From Ampelocalamus luodianensis (taxonomy: Eukaryota; Streptophyta; Magnoliopsida; Poales; Poaceae), in contig CM070620.1 of NCBI GenBank assembly GCA_036346255.1, positions 11,024,671 through 11,088,670 of the forward strand: a stretch of DNA of 64,000 bases. The letters run 5' to 3'. How positions within the stretch are numbered: the stretch's first letter is position 1; every line of letters starts with the position of its first letter. Shown here in pieces: positions 1-11,738 of the stretch. Below the pieces are notes generated by a model. That model was not told the DNA's origin. It did not search any database and worked only from the letters and a program-made list of their open reading frames with translations. Position numbers and translations under genes: made by a program.

Positions 1-942
1 AGATCCAGAAGAACAGAAACTAGCATACCTATCTCAGTGTTCATGGTAACAATAGATAATAAAACTAACCAACAAATAAGTGCGAGATAGTCATACCCAG
101 ATCCAGTGGAAGGAGCAGCAGTAGCAGGAACTCCAGATCCAGTAGCATCGTCGTTCGTCATGGCGTAGTGGATTTCGTGGTAGTAGTCGTGCAGTTGATG
201 TAGACGTAGCAGAAAATCGGATGAAGAAGAAGCAACAAGCAGTTGCGCGAACGCTCCCCAAAAACCTTATTCGTCCCCGCTCGTGCAAGCCTTCAAGGAC
301 GAGGGTTCCAGAGCCCTGCTCTCCCGGTGCGACCATACACGCGCTTCGCTGGGATGGAGATCGCCGGAGACAACAACAAAAACGTAGAGTATTGTCTAAG
401 TCTTTTGTATGGAGATCAGTTGCAGAACCAGTACTATGTTCTTCTTAATAGCAAAAACGAAGAGGTCGGAACAGTGTTAACTGCAGCCATTACTCAATAG
501 TAACCGCAACCATTATTCACTAGTAACCTGCAACCATTACTCAATAGTAATCGTAGCCATTATTCACTAGTAACCGCACTATTACTGTCAGCCGTTCGTT
601 AATACCATTTACTGCGAGTCGGTGCATTTTAATTTTTGAATAGATAAAGAAAAACGTGCCCGCACCCGACACGCCTGCACACATGCGCACACACACGCAT
701 ACATGCATGCACGGCACGGCACGGCTCGGCGTGGCGAGGTGAGCGAGCGAGCGAGTGCACGCGCGCGTATTAGCTCTCTCCAATTCCATAAAGGGGCTAC
801 CACGTTCCTCCTTTTAAAGTGATGTAACTCCCATTCAACTCTCCATATAGGACTAAACAGTTTTAGCACGTGCACATAGGCCTTTGGGATTTTTCAAGAA
901 TTATAGAATTAAAATTGGGCCTAGCCCATATTAATTCCAACA
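1..942 (-). repeat. Cop1 terminal direct repeat, left copy (3' LTR side, cut by window edge)
   Basis: Positions 1-942 match 5519-6294, apart from about 165 extra bases that lie mainly in roughly 370-520. The repeat ends on the plus strand in attaattccaaca, so the minus-strand LTR begins TGTTGGAATTAAT, directly after a purine tract. The match continues into position 1, so the true left limit is outside the window. This copy also contains a minus-strand ATG (159-161) equivalent to the putative gag start of the other copy. Confidence 0.8.
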
Positions 943-956
943 ATCCCCCACCAGAT
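943..956 (-). promoter_or_regulatory. Cop1 polypurine tract
   Basis: The plus strand reads atcccccaccagat directly beside the LTR end at 942. On the minus strand this is a G-rich purine run ending immediately before TGTTGG, the standard plus-strand priming site of copia elements. Confidence 0.75.
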
Positions 957-1455
957 CCCAAGGGCACATGTCAAATGCTTTGATCCACAATATTGTTTTG
1001 ATATACCAGTGTTTCGATAGAGACCGGTTAAGGTTGAGCATCCACCTAGAACAGAAGCTATACTTATCCACAACTTCACAATGGACTAAGCCTTGAATTG
1101 GTAGTTTTGTGTGAAAAAATTTCACTTAAGTCCTTAACTGATACTAGGCTGCCAGGTATCCCCGCGGGTTGGAGCATATAAGTCATACTCCTGGCCTATT
1201 CATGAGCTTCCTAGAGATTACCCTATCTCATATACTGTGACTAGCAGTCGGGCTCATATATGTGTGTTCTTTCAAGACTGCTCTGTACGACAGCATCTTT
1301 GTTTAAACAAGCCACAAAACACATTAAAATAAAAATTAACTTGCCATACAAATTTAGAAGAGAATTGCATATACAATGGAGTGGGTCTATAAAGGTACTC
1401 TCCTTCCAATTAACCAATAGCTTGTTTCGCCAATTCTACTTCACGGGATCTCCGA
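957..1455 (-). other. Cop1 3' untranslated spacer
   Basis: About 500 bases lie between the RNase H end and the polypurine tract. No coding signal is seen. The position is that of the 3' non-coding part of the element. Confidence 0.6.
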
Positions 1456-3204
1456 TCACATAGGATGCGTTACTACTATGGTATAACTCACGTGGGTCTC
1501 AAACCCATCTCCCTCGATGCATTGTCTATTTGTGAAGGGATCTGCCAAATTCTTAGCTGTTTGGATATAATCCAAAGCTATTACTCCGGAGTTTCTCATT
1601 TTTCTGACAGACTTCAGTCTTCTCTTCACATGTCTTGATGCCTTCATATTATCCTTAGAACTGTTTACTTTGACGATCACGGTCTGATTATCACAATTCA
1701 TCAGAATAGCCGATACCGGTTTTTTAACCATCGACAAATCCATCAAGAGCTCACGAAGTCATTCGGCTTCAACAGTGACAATATCTAATGCTGTGAGTTC
1801 TACTTCCATTGTTGACCTCGTTAAGATGGTCTGCTTGCAAGACTTTCATGAAACAGCGTCACCTCCAAGTATGAAGACATATCCACTTGTGGCCTTAATC
1901 TCGTCAGCATCAGATATCCAGTTTGAATCGCTATAACCCTCCAGTACCCGGGGGTACCCGGTATAGTGAATGTCATAGCTCATAGTGCCCTTTAGATAAC
2001 ACATTACCCTTTGAAGAGCATGCCAATGATCATCTCCCGGATTAGAAACAAAACGACTTAGTTTGCTCACAGCAAATGAGATGTCAGGCCTGGTAGCACT
2101 AGCTAAATACATGAGTGAACCAATTATCTAAGAATATCTCAATTGGTCTCTGGCTATTCTCTGATTCTTCCTAAGCAACACGCTAGGATCATAAGGTATT
2201 GGAGAGGATTTGCAGTCGCTATAACCAAAACGACTCAGAACCTTTTTCACATAATGGGATTGCAACAATGTAATCCCACCATCATCACCTCTCAACAGCT
2301 TGATGTTCAAGATAACATCAGCTACTTCCAGATCTTCCATCTCAAAATTCTGAGACAAGAAATCCTTGACTTCCTTAATCACATTAAGGTTGGTCCCAAA
2401 TATCAGTATGTCATCAACATACAGACATAGAATGACTCACTCGCCCCCACCATGGCGATAATACACACATTTGTCAGCTTCATTCACAATAAAGCCCGCA
2501 GATGTAAAAGTTCGGTCGAACTTTTTATGCCACTGCTTAGACGTTTGTTTAAGACCATACAAAGATTTCAACAACTTGCACACCTTTCCTTCTTGACCTT
2601 CTACTACAAATCTATCTGGTTGTTTCATGTAAATTTTCTCGTCCAACTCTCCATTTAGGAAAGCCGTCTTAACGTCCATCTGATGAACGAGAAGACCATG
2701 TGAGGCAGCCAGAGATAGTAGTACTTGAATAGTAGTTAATCTAGCCACAAGTGAATAAGTATCAAAGAAATCTTTGCCTTCCTTTTGGGTATAACCCTTG
2801 GCCACAAGCTATGCCTTGTACTTCTCGATAGTACCATCAGGCCTAAGCTTCTTTTTGAACACCCACTTACATCCTACAGGTTTACAACCATAAGAACACT
2901 CAGTGATCTCCCATGTTACATTAGAGATAATGGAATTCATTTCACTACGGACTGCTTCCTTCCAGTATTCCGCATCTGGAAAAGCATATGCTTCAGAAAT
3001 GGTACTTGGAGTATCATCCACAAGGTACACAATGAAATTGGGACCAAAAGACTTTGCAGTCCTTTGTCTTTTACTCTTCCTCAGAGTTTCATTGTCTTCC
3101 TCCTCAGGAATTTGCTTAGGGGTTTGCTCAAAATATTCCATTGAAATGGCAGGTTCAGGAGTTGTATCAGACTCCTGACTCGATGAACTAAACATATCTT
3201 TCAT
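1456..3204 (-). pseudogene. Cop1 reverse transcriptase and RNase H remnant
   Basis: Several minus-strand frames together give a copia RT and RNase H. RT has a block containing HQMDVKTAFLNGELDEKIYM (2437-2805) and the catalytic YVDD box at 2410-2421. Further fragments at 2128-2382, 1846-2112 (containing LASATRPDISFAVSKLSRFV) and 1456-1746 carry the RT end and RNase H. In life it would copy the element RNA into DNA and remove the RNA strand. Each fragment ends in a stop or frameshift, so no continuous product is possible. It lies downstream of the integrase, as in Ty1/copia, and is certainly a pseudogene. Confidence 0.9.
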
Positions 3205-3216
3205 CGGAAAAATATC

Positions 3217-4080
3217 CTAAAAAAATGTAGCATATCTGGACTTGATAATTGTACCAACATGCACTTTAGATACTCTAGATTTCACCACTAGAAATCTATA
3301 TCCAACGCTATAGTGAGCATAGCCTAGAAAGATGCAATCTACGGTTTTTGGTCCAAGCTTATGCTTTTTGAAGATTGGCGCATTGACTTTCGCCAAACAA
3401 CCCCAAGTGTGCAAGTATGAAAGTGATAGTCTTTTCTTCTCCTATTGTTCATATGGAGTTATCTCTTTATTCTTTGTGGGAATCCTGTTTAGGACATGAC
3501 ATGAAGTCAATATAGTCTCCCACCACCATGCTTTGGAAAGACCCGCTGTTTCTAACATGGCGTTAACCAAATCAGTTAGAGTGCGGTTCTTTCTTTCAGC
3601 AACCCCGTTTGACTGGGGTGAATAGGGAGGTATCCTCTCATGGATTATACCATGTTCCTCACAGAATAAATTAAACTCATTAGAAAAGTACTTGCCGCCA
3701 TGATCAGACCTAACCCTTTTGATTTTCTTTTCAAGTTGGTTCTCAGCTTCTGCCTTATAGATTTTAAAGTAGTGAAGAGCTTCATCTTTAGTTTTCAAAA
3801 GATACACATAGCAGAACCTAGTGGAGTCATCAATCAAAGTCATGAAATATCTCTTACCACCTTTTGTCAACACACCATTCATCTCACACAGATCTGAATG
3901 TATGAGTTCTAATGATGCCAAGTTTCTTACCTCCGCAGCCTTTTGAGGCTTATGAGGCTGCTTTGATTGCACACAAACTTGACATTTAGAACCTTTGGCA
4001 ATGATGAATTTCGGGATTAACTCTAAACTGGCTAACTGTGTCATGCAACAAAATTTATGTGACAAAGTCGTGAATGCCAA
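3217..4080 (-). pseudogene. Cop1 integrase remnant
   Basis: The longest frame (3442-4080, 212 codons) holds most of an rve integrase core. It shows the end of the HHCC zinc region (CQVCVQSKQ), the first Asp in LIHSDL, the second Asp in RSDHGGKYFS and the catalytic Glu in NGVAERKNRT. The fragment at 3217-3414 continues the C-terminal part (motif KTVDCIFLGY). The function in an active copy is joining the cDNA ends to host DNA. The N-terminal zinc-binding half is lost to stops, so the product is not functional. Confidence 0.9.
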
Positions 4081-4184
4081 ATATTAGTCTCATTACCACT
4101 GCAAACATGGTTCACAACATTATTACACAAATCTGAAAGAGATAGATGGAACAAGCCTCCGCACACATAGCCTTTACCAATAAA

Positions 4185-4600
4185 TTATCCACACTTGGAC
4201 ACTACAAATTTATTAGACTCAAATACCAGTCTAAAGCCATCTCTACACAGAAGAGATCCACTGACGAGATTCTTATTGATAGATGGCACATGATGCACGT
4301 TCTTCAGTTGCACAATCTTCCCCGAAATAAACTTCAGATCGACCGTGCCAACACCATGAACAGTGGTATGTGACCCGTTTCCTATTAGAACGGCTGAATC
4401 CCGTGTGACCTGGTAAGAAGAGGACAATAAAATATCAGCACATACATATATATTAGCACCAGTGTCTATCCACCAATCGGTAGATTGACATACGGAAAGA
4501 ACAGTAGGTAAATTACCATACCCTGATGTTCCCGTCTCAGTAGTACCAACAACAACATTAGCACACTTGGAATTTTGCCCTTGCTTATTCTTCCCACCCT
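4185..4600 (-). pseudogene. Cop1 aspartic protease remnant
   Basis: The frame runs on from the gag zinc knuckle into an aspartic protease. The active-site block WWIDTGANIYVCAD lies near 4440-4480, with DTGA as the catalytic triplet plus Ala. A hydrophobic flap-like segment follows (QLKNVHHVPSINKNLVS). The enzyme would cut the Gag-Pol polyprotein. It is a single domain inside a longer polyprotein, so the limits are approximate. It is separated from the integrase by stops. Confidence 0.8.
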
Positions 4601-5678
4601 TGCGTTGGCTGCAATCCTTGGCCCAATGACTAGGTTCGCCACACACAAAGCAAAGGCCATCCTTTGTGTTCTTCTTCTTCTTCTTGAAGCTAGTTGTTTG
4701 TGCAGTCTTGTTCTTGCCTTTGAATTTTTGAGCTTGGCCATTCTTCTTCTACACCACATTGGCACTAGAATGTCCCTCATTACCTCTAATATGTGTATCT
4801 TTTGCCCTCGCCTGCTCTTCGACATCAAGAGACCCAATGAGATTTTTAACAAAAAATTCTTATCTCTTATGTTTAAGAGAAGTAGCAAAATTCCTCCAAG
4901 AAGGAGGAAGCTTGACAATAATGCCTCCCGCGACAAACTTGTCTGGTAACACACACTTGAAGTGCTCAAGTTCTGTGGCCATGGATTATATCTCATGAGC
5001 CTGCTCAACTACAGAACGACTATCAACCATTCTATAGTCATGGTATTGCTCTATGAGATACAATTCATTGTCTGCATCCGAAACCCCAAACTTGACCTCA
5101 AGTGCATCTCACATCTCTTTCCCAGTTTTAATCACCATGTATTCATCAACTAACTTCTCACTAAGAACGCTAACCATGACACCTTTAAAGAGGTTATCAG
5201 CAACCTCGAATGCTTGCTCCTGTTTAGGAGTAAGTGTTCCTTCAGGCTTGCCCTTTGCCACATGAAAAACGTTCATGGCAGTTAGCCAAAGCACCATCTT
5301 AGTGTGCCACCTTTTATAATTCGCATCATCGAACTGAGAAGGTTTGAGCGCAGCAGCAAAGCCAGTTGATGAAAAATGCCTAGGATAAGGTTTTTGGATT
5401 GTTGAGTATATGAGCATTTTTTGAATTGCTTTAATCCAGAAATATGGTAGATAAATCATGAAAATTACTCTAATCATTTTCACAAAGCAAGTAAACAAGA
5501 GCACTATAGCCATACTAAGATCCAGAAGGATAGAAACTAGCATACCTATCTCAGTGTTCATGGTAACAACAGATAATAAAGCTAACCAACAAATAAGTGC
5601 GAGATAGCCATACCCAGATCCAGTGGAAGGAGCAGCAGCAGCAGGAACTCCAGATCTAGTAGCATCGTCGTTCGTCAT
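4601..5678 (-). pseudogene. Cop1 gag remnant with zinc knuckle
   Basis: A minus-strand ATG at 5676-5678 opens a frame whose second half carries a copia Gag signature (FDDANYKRWHTKMVLWLTAM). A retroviral zinc knuckle CFVCGEPSHWAKDC, of CX2CX4HX4C type, lies near 4615-4660. Residues about 23-85 of the frame look like translated intron (hydrophobic, GT at the start, AG before the Gag signature), so the first exon may be spliced. Stops break the central part. Gag forms the virus-like particle and binds element RNA. Confidence 0.75.
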
Positions 5679-6294
5679 GGCGTAGTGGATGTCGTGGTAG
5701 TAGTCGTGCAGTTGATGTAGACGTAGCTGAAAATCGGATGAAGAAGAAGCAACGAGCAGTCGCGCGAACGCTCCCTAAAAACCTTATTCGTCCTCGCTCG
5801 TGCAAGCCTTTAAGGACGAGGGTTCCGGAGGCCTGCTCTCCCGGTGCGGCCGTACACGCGCCTCGTCGGGATGGAGTTCACCGGAGACTCAATAGTAACC
5901 GTAGCCATTATTCACTAGTAACCTGCAGCTATTACTCAATAGTAACCGCACCGTTACAGCCAGCCGTTCGTTAATACTATTTACTTCGAGTCGATACGTT
6001 TCGATTTTTGAATAGATAAAGAAAAAAGCACCCGCACCCGACATGTCTGCGCACACGCACGCACGCACGGCACGACACGGCTCGGCAGGCGTGGCGAGGC
6101 GAGCGAGCGCGTGCGTGTATTAGCTCTCTCCAATTTCACACGAGAGCTACCACGTTCCACCTTTTAAAGTGGTGTAATTCCCCATTCAACTCTCCATATA
6201 TGACTAAACAGTTTTAGCACGTGCACATAAACCTTTGAAATTTTCTAAAGATTAATTAGAATTAAAATTAGGCATAACCTGTATTAATTCCAAC
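5519..6294 (-). repeat. Cop1 terminal direct repeat, right copy (5' LTR side)
   Basis: This is the second copy of the 1-942 repeat, shorter by one deletion of about 165 bases. It ends at 6294 in attaattccaac, one base short of the left copy. No clear tRNA primer-binding site is visible between this repeat and gag, so the exact LTR/internal border is uncertain. Confidence 0.75.
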
Positions 6295-6902
6295 GTGAGA
6301 AAGACTATCGGTGCAATTGCCTCGTTGATCAAGCAAGCAAGCATGAGTAATTTCTCTTACTACTAGAGAAGAAAGGAGGCTACAGGAACATCTCCAACAT
6401 CACGCCATGTGCATGGATGGAGACAGCAGCGAGACCAACCCCTCGGACGGAGTTGTAAATGTGAAGTGGAGGCACATAATGCCCAAGGAGCGGGTGACCT
6501 GCGTGGATTGTAAAAAATGCCCACTACCCTGTGCGTGGCTCGTGGCCGGCTGGACCCACCTATCGTACGGCTCCTCCTGCATGGCCCCCACTGTACGTGG
6601 CCTGGTCCAACTACCGACAGTCAAAATTGCACCGTGCCCACAAATTGGCCATCATATTAGCACCCAATCCTTCTTAATAGATACTGCTACCAGTACAGTA
6701 GCCTATCTGTTCTTTTCTTGTGCTGAATGTAGTGCACACTCGTACCTAGGGCATCTAGACATCTACATCAGTATTGCGGATTTGATAATCAGAACACCAG
6801 ATTCCATGTACAGACAAGATGATGTCTTAATTAATGATGTGGACATAGAGAAATGGCCGGTGAGTCAAAGGGCAACAAAAAAATAGTGATAATGTTGTGA
6901 GG
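6295..6902. other. Flanking sequence, no recognised gene
   Basis: A 159-codon plus-strand frame at 6407-6886 exists, but I recognise no domain in it. The frame has no supporting promoter or splice context. I treat it as chance coding. Confidence 0.4.
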
Positions 6903-6916
6903 GTAGAATAGCTATA

Positions 6917-7005
<89 letters not shown>

Positions 7006-7026
7006 AGCGAATTATAGCTATTCTAC
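6903..7026. repeat. (AT)42 microsatellite inside a 14-bp inverted repeat
   Basis: The block gtagaatagctata (6903-6916) and its exact reverse complement tatagctattctac (7013-7026) flank an uninterrupted AT run from 6919 to 7002. The whole 124-bp block could fold into one hairpin or cruciform. The inverted repeat may be the terminal repeat of DNA transposons that sit in TA microsatellites. Confidence 0.9.
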
Positions 7027-7097
7027 TCGTGGGCAGGCGAGCCGTCTTCTTGCGCGCACACTGGCGACCCATGCTTTCTCCGTGCTACGCGTGGTAA

Positions 7098-7380
7098 GCC
7101 AGTGCCCCGCCTCACACTCGAAATCAGCAGTAAAACCCACACACGTGCATCCAAAAAGGCAGTAAACCCTCACACGTGTGTCAAAACAGCAGTAAAAACC
7201 CACACGCGCGCCAGCGCCCTGCCTCCTACTCGAGATTGGCAGTAAAACGCTCACACGTGCGTCCAAAATGGTAGTAAACCCTCACGCGTGTGTCAAAACA
7301 GCAGTAAAAACCACACGCGCGCCAGCGCCCCGCCTCCCGCTCGAGTCAGTAGTAAAACCCGTGCGCGCATCGAATAAAGC
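7098..7380. repeat. 112-bp tandem repeat, about 2.5 copies
   Basis: Full units start at about 7128 and 7240, with partial units before and after. Each unit contains cagtaaaacc-type and cacacgcgcgccagcgccc-type blocks. Short cagtaaaa motifs recur up to about 7570. Such arrays are common as subterminal repeats of plant DNA transposons. Confidence 0.8.
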
Positions 7381-7869
7381 CGTAAAGGTTGCTCGGTGTC
7401 GTTCTAAATTGACAGTAAAAACCTACCAACATGCAAATGGCGGTGGAAATTTGTTAGTGAAATGATCACGTGTCACCCTGTATCGTTATATAAAAGGTTT
7501 TACTCTCGTTTCAATGAGGAGGAGAGGATGGTAAAAACCTACCAACACGCAAATGCTGGTTTTACTGCAGAAAATGATGTTACATTGCTAATCCAGTAAA
7601 TGTTATCGTTTACCATAAGTGATACCTATTATTACTTTGAAAGGCATGTCTTGTTACCGCTGTAAAAACGCGTGCGCTTTGTGTTTTTTGGTAGTTATTG
7701 TGAGCATGATAACATTTTACTACTGTTTGAGAATGACATTACTGGTATACCCCACTGGAAAACATGTATTTACAATTTGTTACACAGTTCTTCCGGTAAC
7801 TGTAAATGTAACACATATTAATGACAGTCACAAAAGAATTTACTAGATATTAGTCGTAAACACATAAAA
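7381..7869. other. Repeat-derived sequence downstream of a gene fragment
   Basis: It continues the ggtaaaaacc and ggttttactg motifs in both orientations up to about 7570, then becomes AT-rich. It lies just 3' of the minus-strand gene end at 7870 and may be its 3' untranslated region plus the subterminal repeats of a host element. No gene is seen. Confidence 0.4.
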
Positions 7870-8139
7870 CTACTTCGGTTTGCTGAGCGGCCTATACTTC
7901 TCCGGTGCTTCAGGGAGGGGCTTGACACTGTTGACCTTGTGGAACAACAGATAGAACATCGTCTAGGCCCTATACTCGTTCCCCTTCTCCTGCATACACA
8001 TGGTAAAAAAGGTCGTGTGTTAGACACTATACATCTAAAAAAATATTGTGTGTTGCGGGTGGTTAAAAAATCTTACCAGCTCTATCGATGTTGCCAGCGT
8101 CGAGCTTTCACTGTTCAAAAACTCCAAGTACTTCATTAC
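7870..8139 (-). pseudogene. 3' end of an unrecognised gene, truncated by Cop2
   Basis: Two minus-strand exons can be read. Exon A (8077-8139) ends in a GT donor (GTAAGATT). Exon B (7870-7989) follows an AG acceptor (ATGCAG). The joined frame stays open except for one TAG and ends in a stop at 7870. Visible segments include YLEFLNSESSTLATSIEL and FHKVNSVKPLPEAPEKYRPL. I do not recognise the family. The single internal stop is in a position where CAG would fit, a C-to-T change. The fragment begins exactly where the Cop2 LTR starts, so the 5' part was separated by that insertion. It may belong to a DNA transposon, given the neighbouring repeats. Confidence 0.5.
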
Positions 8140-8445
8140 TGTAGGACCGAAAAGGCGACTAGAGGGGGGGGGTGAATAGACGCTTTCAAAAATTTCACCT
8201 TAATTAGATTCAACACGTACTTTTCTCCAGTAGCTAGATAGCTAAGAAGATTAGTAAAAGTGCAGTGGAAGCCTTGTGTTAAATCTAATCAACCCCTCAA
8301 AGCAAAAAAGACCAAAAATCAAAACCTAAACAAGAGGGCCGGACTGACCTCACGCAAAAGTGCGGACTAACCTCTCAAGCCGGACTAACCTCAGGCAAAG
8401 GTGCGGTCAGACCTCAGGCAAAGGTGCGGTCAGACCTCAGGCTTT
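8140..8445 (-). repeat. Cop2 3' LTR, distal part
   Basis: The block starts tgtaggaccgaaaaggcgac on the plus strand, which is the CA-ending terminus of the minus-strand LTR. It is cut at 8446 by the Gyp1 LTR, and the rest continues at 20393. The G-run ggggggggg at 8164-8172 lies near the end. Confidence 0.75.
8341..8443. repeat. Short tandem repeats in the Cop2 LTR
   Basis: Units of about 23 bp of the form ggtgcggtcagacctcagg are repeated four to five times with small changes, just before the Gyp1 insertion. Confidence 0.75.
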
Positions 8446-11400
8446 TGTCGAACCCGGGAGCGAATGATCCCGAATTCTCTGTGTTCAAACACCAGTCCAG
8501 GATTTCCAGTGTACACAGTCTCACAAAATGAATATCACATTCATATCACGAAAACGTAAATGGCATTAAATAAATAACTGTTTAATACAAATAAGTCTGA
8601 ATAATAATATCAAATGTCAAATGATAAACACAGCAGAAACAACATAATAGTGGAAGCCACACGATGCGCCACAGGCAATCGTCTGGGTCAGAAGGCCTAC
8701 TCGTCCGGGTCCTCACCGTCAAGATAGCAGTCTTCTCCTGAATAAGATTTATTCAGCAAGAGTGAGCACTACTACCGTGCTCGCAAGTCACACCCAATAT
8801 TGAATTTAAATGCATGCATAAGGAAACAAGTGAGTATGGCAGGGGTTGTTTTGCATAAACAGCATTTTCAGTTTGAATAAGTATAGTAGTTTCTAAGGCA
8901 ATTTTATACTATGGATAAAATCATATTTTGAAATGACCATGATATAATGTGGATAACCTCCAAGGATAAAGTGAAGGATCCCCTCCTAACACTTGGCTTC
9001 CCGCCCAAATTTTCATAAGGATTAGCCATCCTCAACATTTAATAAAGCATTTAAAAACCAAAAACAATTCTAACTTTAAGTGGCCCTGCTAGCATGTCCA
9101 TGATCATGACGCGCTATTCGAATAGTTTCTACTCGCAGAGTTGGTACAACTTTACCCACACGAGGTGATATGCTCGTTATGTCGCCAATTCACGCTCAGT
9201 AGGCGTGTGGATGAGCAATTACCATGAGGCCTTTACAATGTTTTATCCTAGTACATTCATGCTCGCTAAGTTTTCGCCTTTGGATCGACTGCCCTCCTAA
9301 GCCCCTCTTGCGCCATGTGGGAATAAAGCGTCTAACCGACACCCACAAAATCACATGACATAAATATACTAGGACATCACAAATTAGTTAGCCAAATCCA
9401 CGCCCATACAGACATGTGGTGATACGTTATGGCATAGCAATAAGCGGCTCAAAGACCGGTCCTCAATTGACTTGGGCGTCATTCCTACAACCCATGGGCC
9501 TTGATCTTAACGGATCAAACCTGTGCATAAACTGCACCCACCATTCCACCATTTCGCCCAAGTCCAAACCCATTTTGATTTTATTTTGAATAAAACTTCA
9601 TTTTAAACTCATGTGGTAAGACAATACCACAAAGTCAAGTTTGAAAATAATTTGTAGAAATCGTGTAAACCTCCCAAATTACAGAATGTGGACTAAGCTT
9701 GGCTAAGCATATATTTGAATTTTGGTAATATCTTGCCTATGGTATCAAGGTAGTCGATACAACATTCAAATTTGGCCACACAATAACATATGGAATTAAC
9801 TATATGTAAAACAGATATTAAAATATTTATAACAACATATGCATGCAATAAGGAATTTAAAACTGAAAATAACTTAAAATAATAGGGCAATATGGTCAAT
9901 GGTGTAACTTGCCTTGTTCGATGTCTTGGAATTCTAAATCTTGATTGATCGAACTCCCTGAGTCGTCAATTCTATACTGTAAAATACGATAAATTCAATA
10001 TGCAAATTCAAATAAATTCAAAAACATAGCTCAAATTAACTCCAAACTGAAATATTTTGGTTTAGTTAGCTAGATTATAATTTTATATAAATTTTGCAAT
10101 TTGAATCACTCAATTTGGAGTTCATATGCAAAAGTTATGAATTTTTGAAGTTTATAACTAAATCTGAAATTATATTGAATTTCTAGAATTATTTTCCTAC
10201 TGAAAATCCATTTATTGCGCAATGATTACATCAGCTACAATATTTCAGAAAATAAAAGATTTAAAATTCATTTCTGACAGGTGGGCCCCATGAGTCAGTG
10301 ACTCGGCCCATGTGGACCAAGTCCACTGAGCTTTGGGACGACGGGCGCGGTGGACCACGCCACGTGTGCGTGTGCGTGGGTGCTGACATGGCGCCACGCG
10401 GGCCGTATCGCCGAGGTGGCGCACAGGTGGTGAACGCGTGGCAGTGCCACGTCGGCGCCGGGCGGAGGCGGCGCACGGTGACCAAGGAACCGGCGATCGG
10501 CGGCGCGGCTGCCGGCGGCGAGATGCTAGAAAGGAAGAACAGGCGACGAGGAGCATGTTGGTTACCGAGGTGGTGCGAGGGAGTGAAGGTATCGCCGCGA
10601 CGAAGAGAAGGCGGCGCGAGGTAATGCTGTCGCCGAGGTTGAGGTTCCGCGGCTCCCGGGCGAAGTGGAGGTGACCATGGGTTCGCAAGAGGATGACGAT
10701 GCCGGCGGCGGCGAGATGACGCGGCGGTGTCGGCGCGGCGGAATGAAGCTCAAGCTTCACGGTTGCGGCGACGAAAACTTCAATTCAAGGCGCTAGAGAC
10801 GAAACAAGTGGCAATGGTTGGTGGCGTTGGGACCGGTGGGAAATGCGCACCGGCTTCCTTTATAGGCATCGGGGCTCGGGCGGCGTGGAGGTGGGGTCAT
10901 GGCGGCGATTTCGCGACGTGGGTGGCGCACGGAGAAAGGGGAAGAAGGTGGGAACAGGCGGTTGGGCGCGGTGGCCGTTGCGCACGTGCTTGCGTGAGGA
11001 GGAGGGAATCGTGGCGGAGACCGAGCTCTGTCGCGGCGAAAATGGCGGCTACCGATCAACGCGCAAGAAGAAGGAGCGAGGAAGAAGAAGAAACGAAGGC
11101 GTTGGATTTGATCCAACGGTTGCTAATAGAGAGTAGAAGAGCGTGGAGGAATCATGGCGTAGGATTTAGATTGAAGGGTTTAGATTAGAAGGTTTTAAGT
11201 CTCAAAGCGATACGAGGATCTCGCCGTTAGATCAAGATCGCACGGCTCATATTGTTGAGGATATTCGGACCGTGTGGTGGTTAAACAAGATCTTGACCGT
11301 TGGTTCTTGATCCAATGGTGGAGATAAGACGAGGCGCGTGTGAGGCGCGTGCGTTGGATTTTAATCCAACGGTGGATGGATAAGGTGAGAGAGAGTGCGC

Positions 11401-11738
11401 GCACTGGTCATGCGGGCGCTGAGTGAGTTTGGGCGGACCCTTTGGGTTTCTTAAAACATCGATAGAGGTTTTCTTTGCTTTTCTATTTGTTTTAATCTCG
11501 ATAATTCATAATAGCTTTAGAAAATAGCAAAATACTTCCAAAATTATGGAAAAATTCACGAAATTCCCATACTCATTCGGACTTAATAAAATTATTTCCA
11601 ACTATTTGTTGGCTTTTAATTTTGCAAATAAATTTGATTTAGCTTTAAAATATTTATAAAAGCTTTTGAAAATTCAGGAAAAACCACAAACATAAATAAA
11701 CTTTTAAATTTTATCAAATTGAAAATTGGGTCATTACA
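8446..11738 (-). repeat. Gyp1 3' LTR
   Basis: It starts tgtcgaacccgggagcg and ends gggtcattaca on the plus strand. It is 3293 bp against 3325 bp for the partner and collinear throughout, with many small indels. The GC-rich part at about 10300-11450 yields only long chance frames. I call no gene inside it. Confidence 0.9.
10857..10866 (-). promoter_or_regulatory. TATA box of the Gyp1 3' LTR
   Basis: The plus strand reads cctttatagg, so the minus strand reads CCTATAAAGG, a plant TATA box in the element orientation. The same word is present in the partner LTR and in the related solo LTR. Confidence 0.6.

Larger units (their letters stand above)
1..6294 (-). mobile_element. Ty1/copia LTR retrotransposon Cop1 (decayed)
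   Basis: Reading the minus strand from right to left there is a terminal repeat, gag, zinc knuckle, protease, integrase, reverse transcriptase, RNase H, a polypurine tract and the second terminal repeat. Protease-integrase-RT-RNase H is the Ty1/copia order. The coding part is broken by many frameshifts and stops, so the copy is dead. The left terminal repeat runs off the window edge, and the right repeat ends abruptly at 6294 against unrelated sequence. No target-site duplication can be checked. Confidence 0.9.

Noticed and set aside
6407..6886. 159-codon plus-strand frame
   Set aside because: Some Cys residues suggested a zinc motif, but spacing is irregular and there is no family likeness.
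6919..7002. AT run considered as a CRISPR-like or origin signal
   Set aside because: It is a simple dinucleotide microsatellite without spacers. This is plant nuclear DNA.
10245..11188. Long frames in the GC-rich part of the Gyp1 LTR (and the copy at 18847-19795)
   Set aside because: Present on both strands, not conserved in frame between the two LTRs, and inside LTR promoter sequence.
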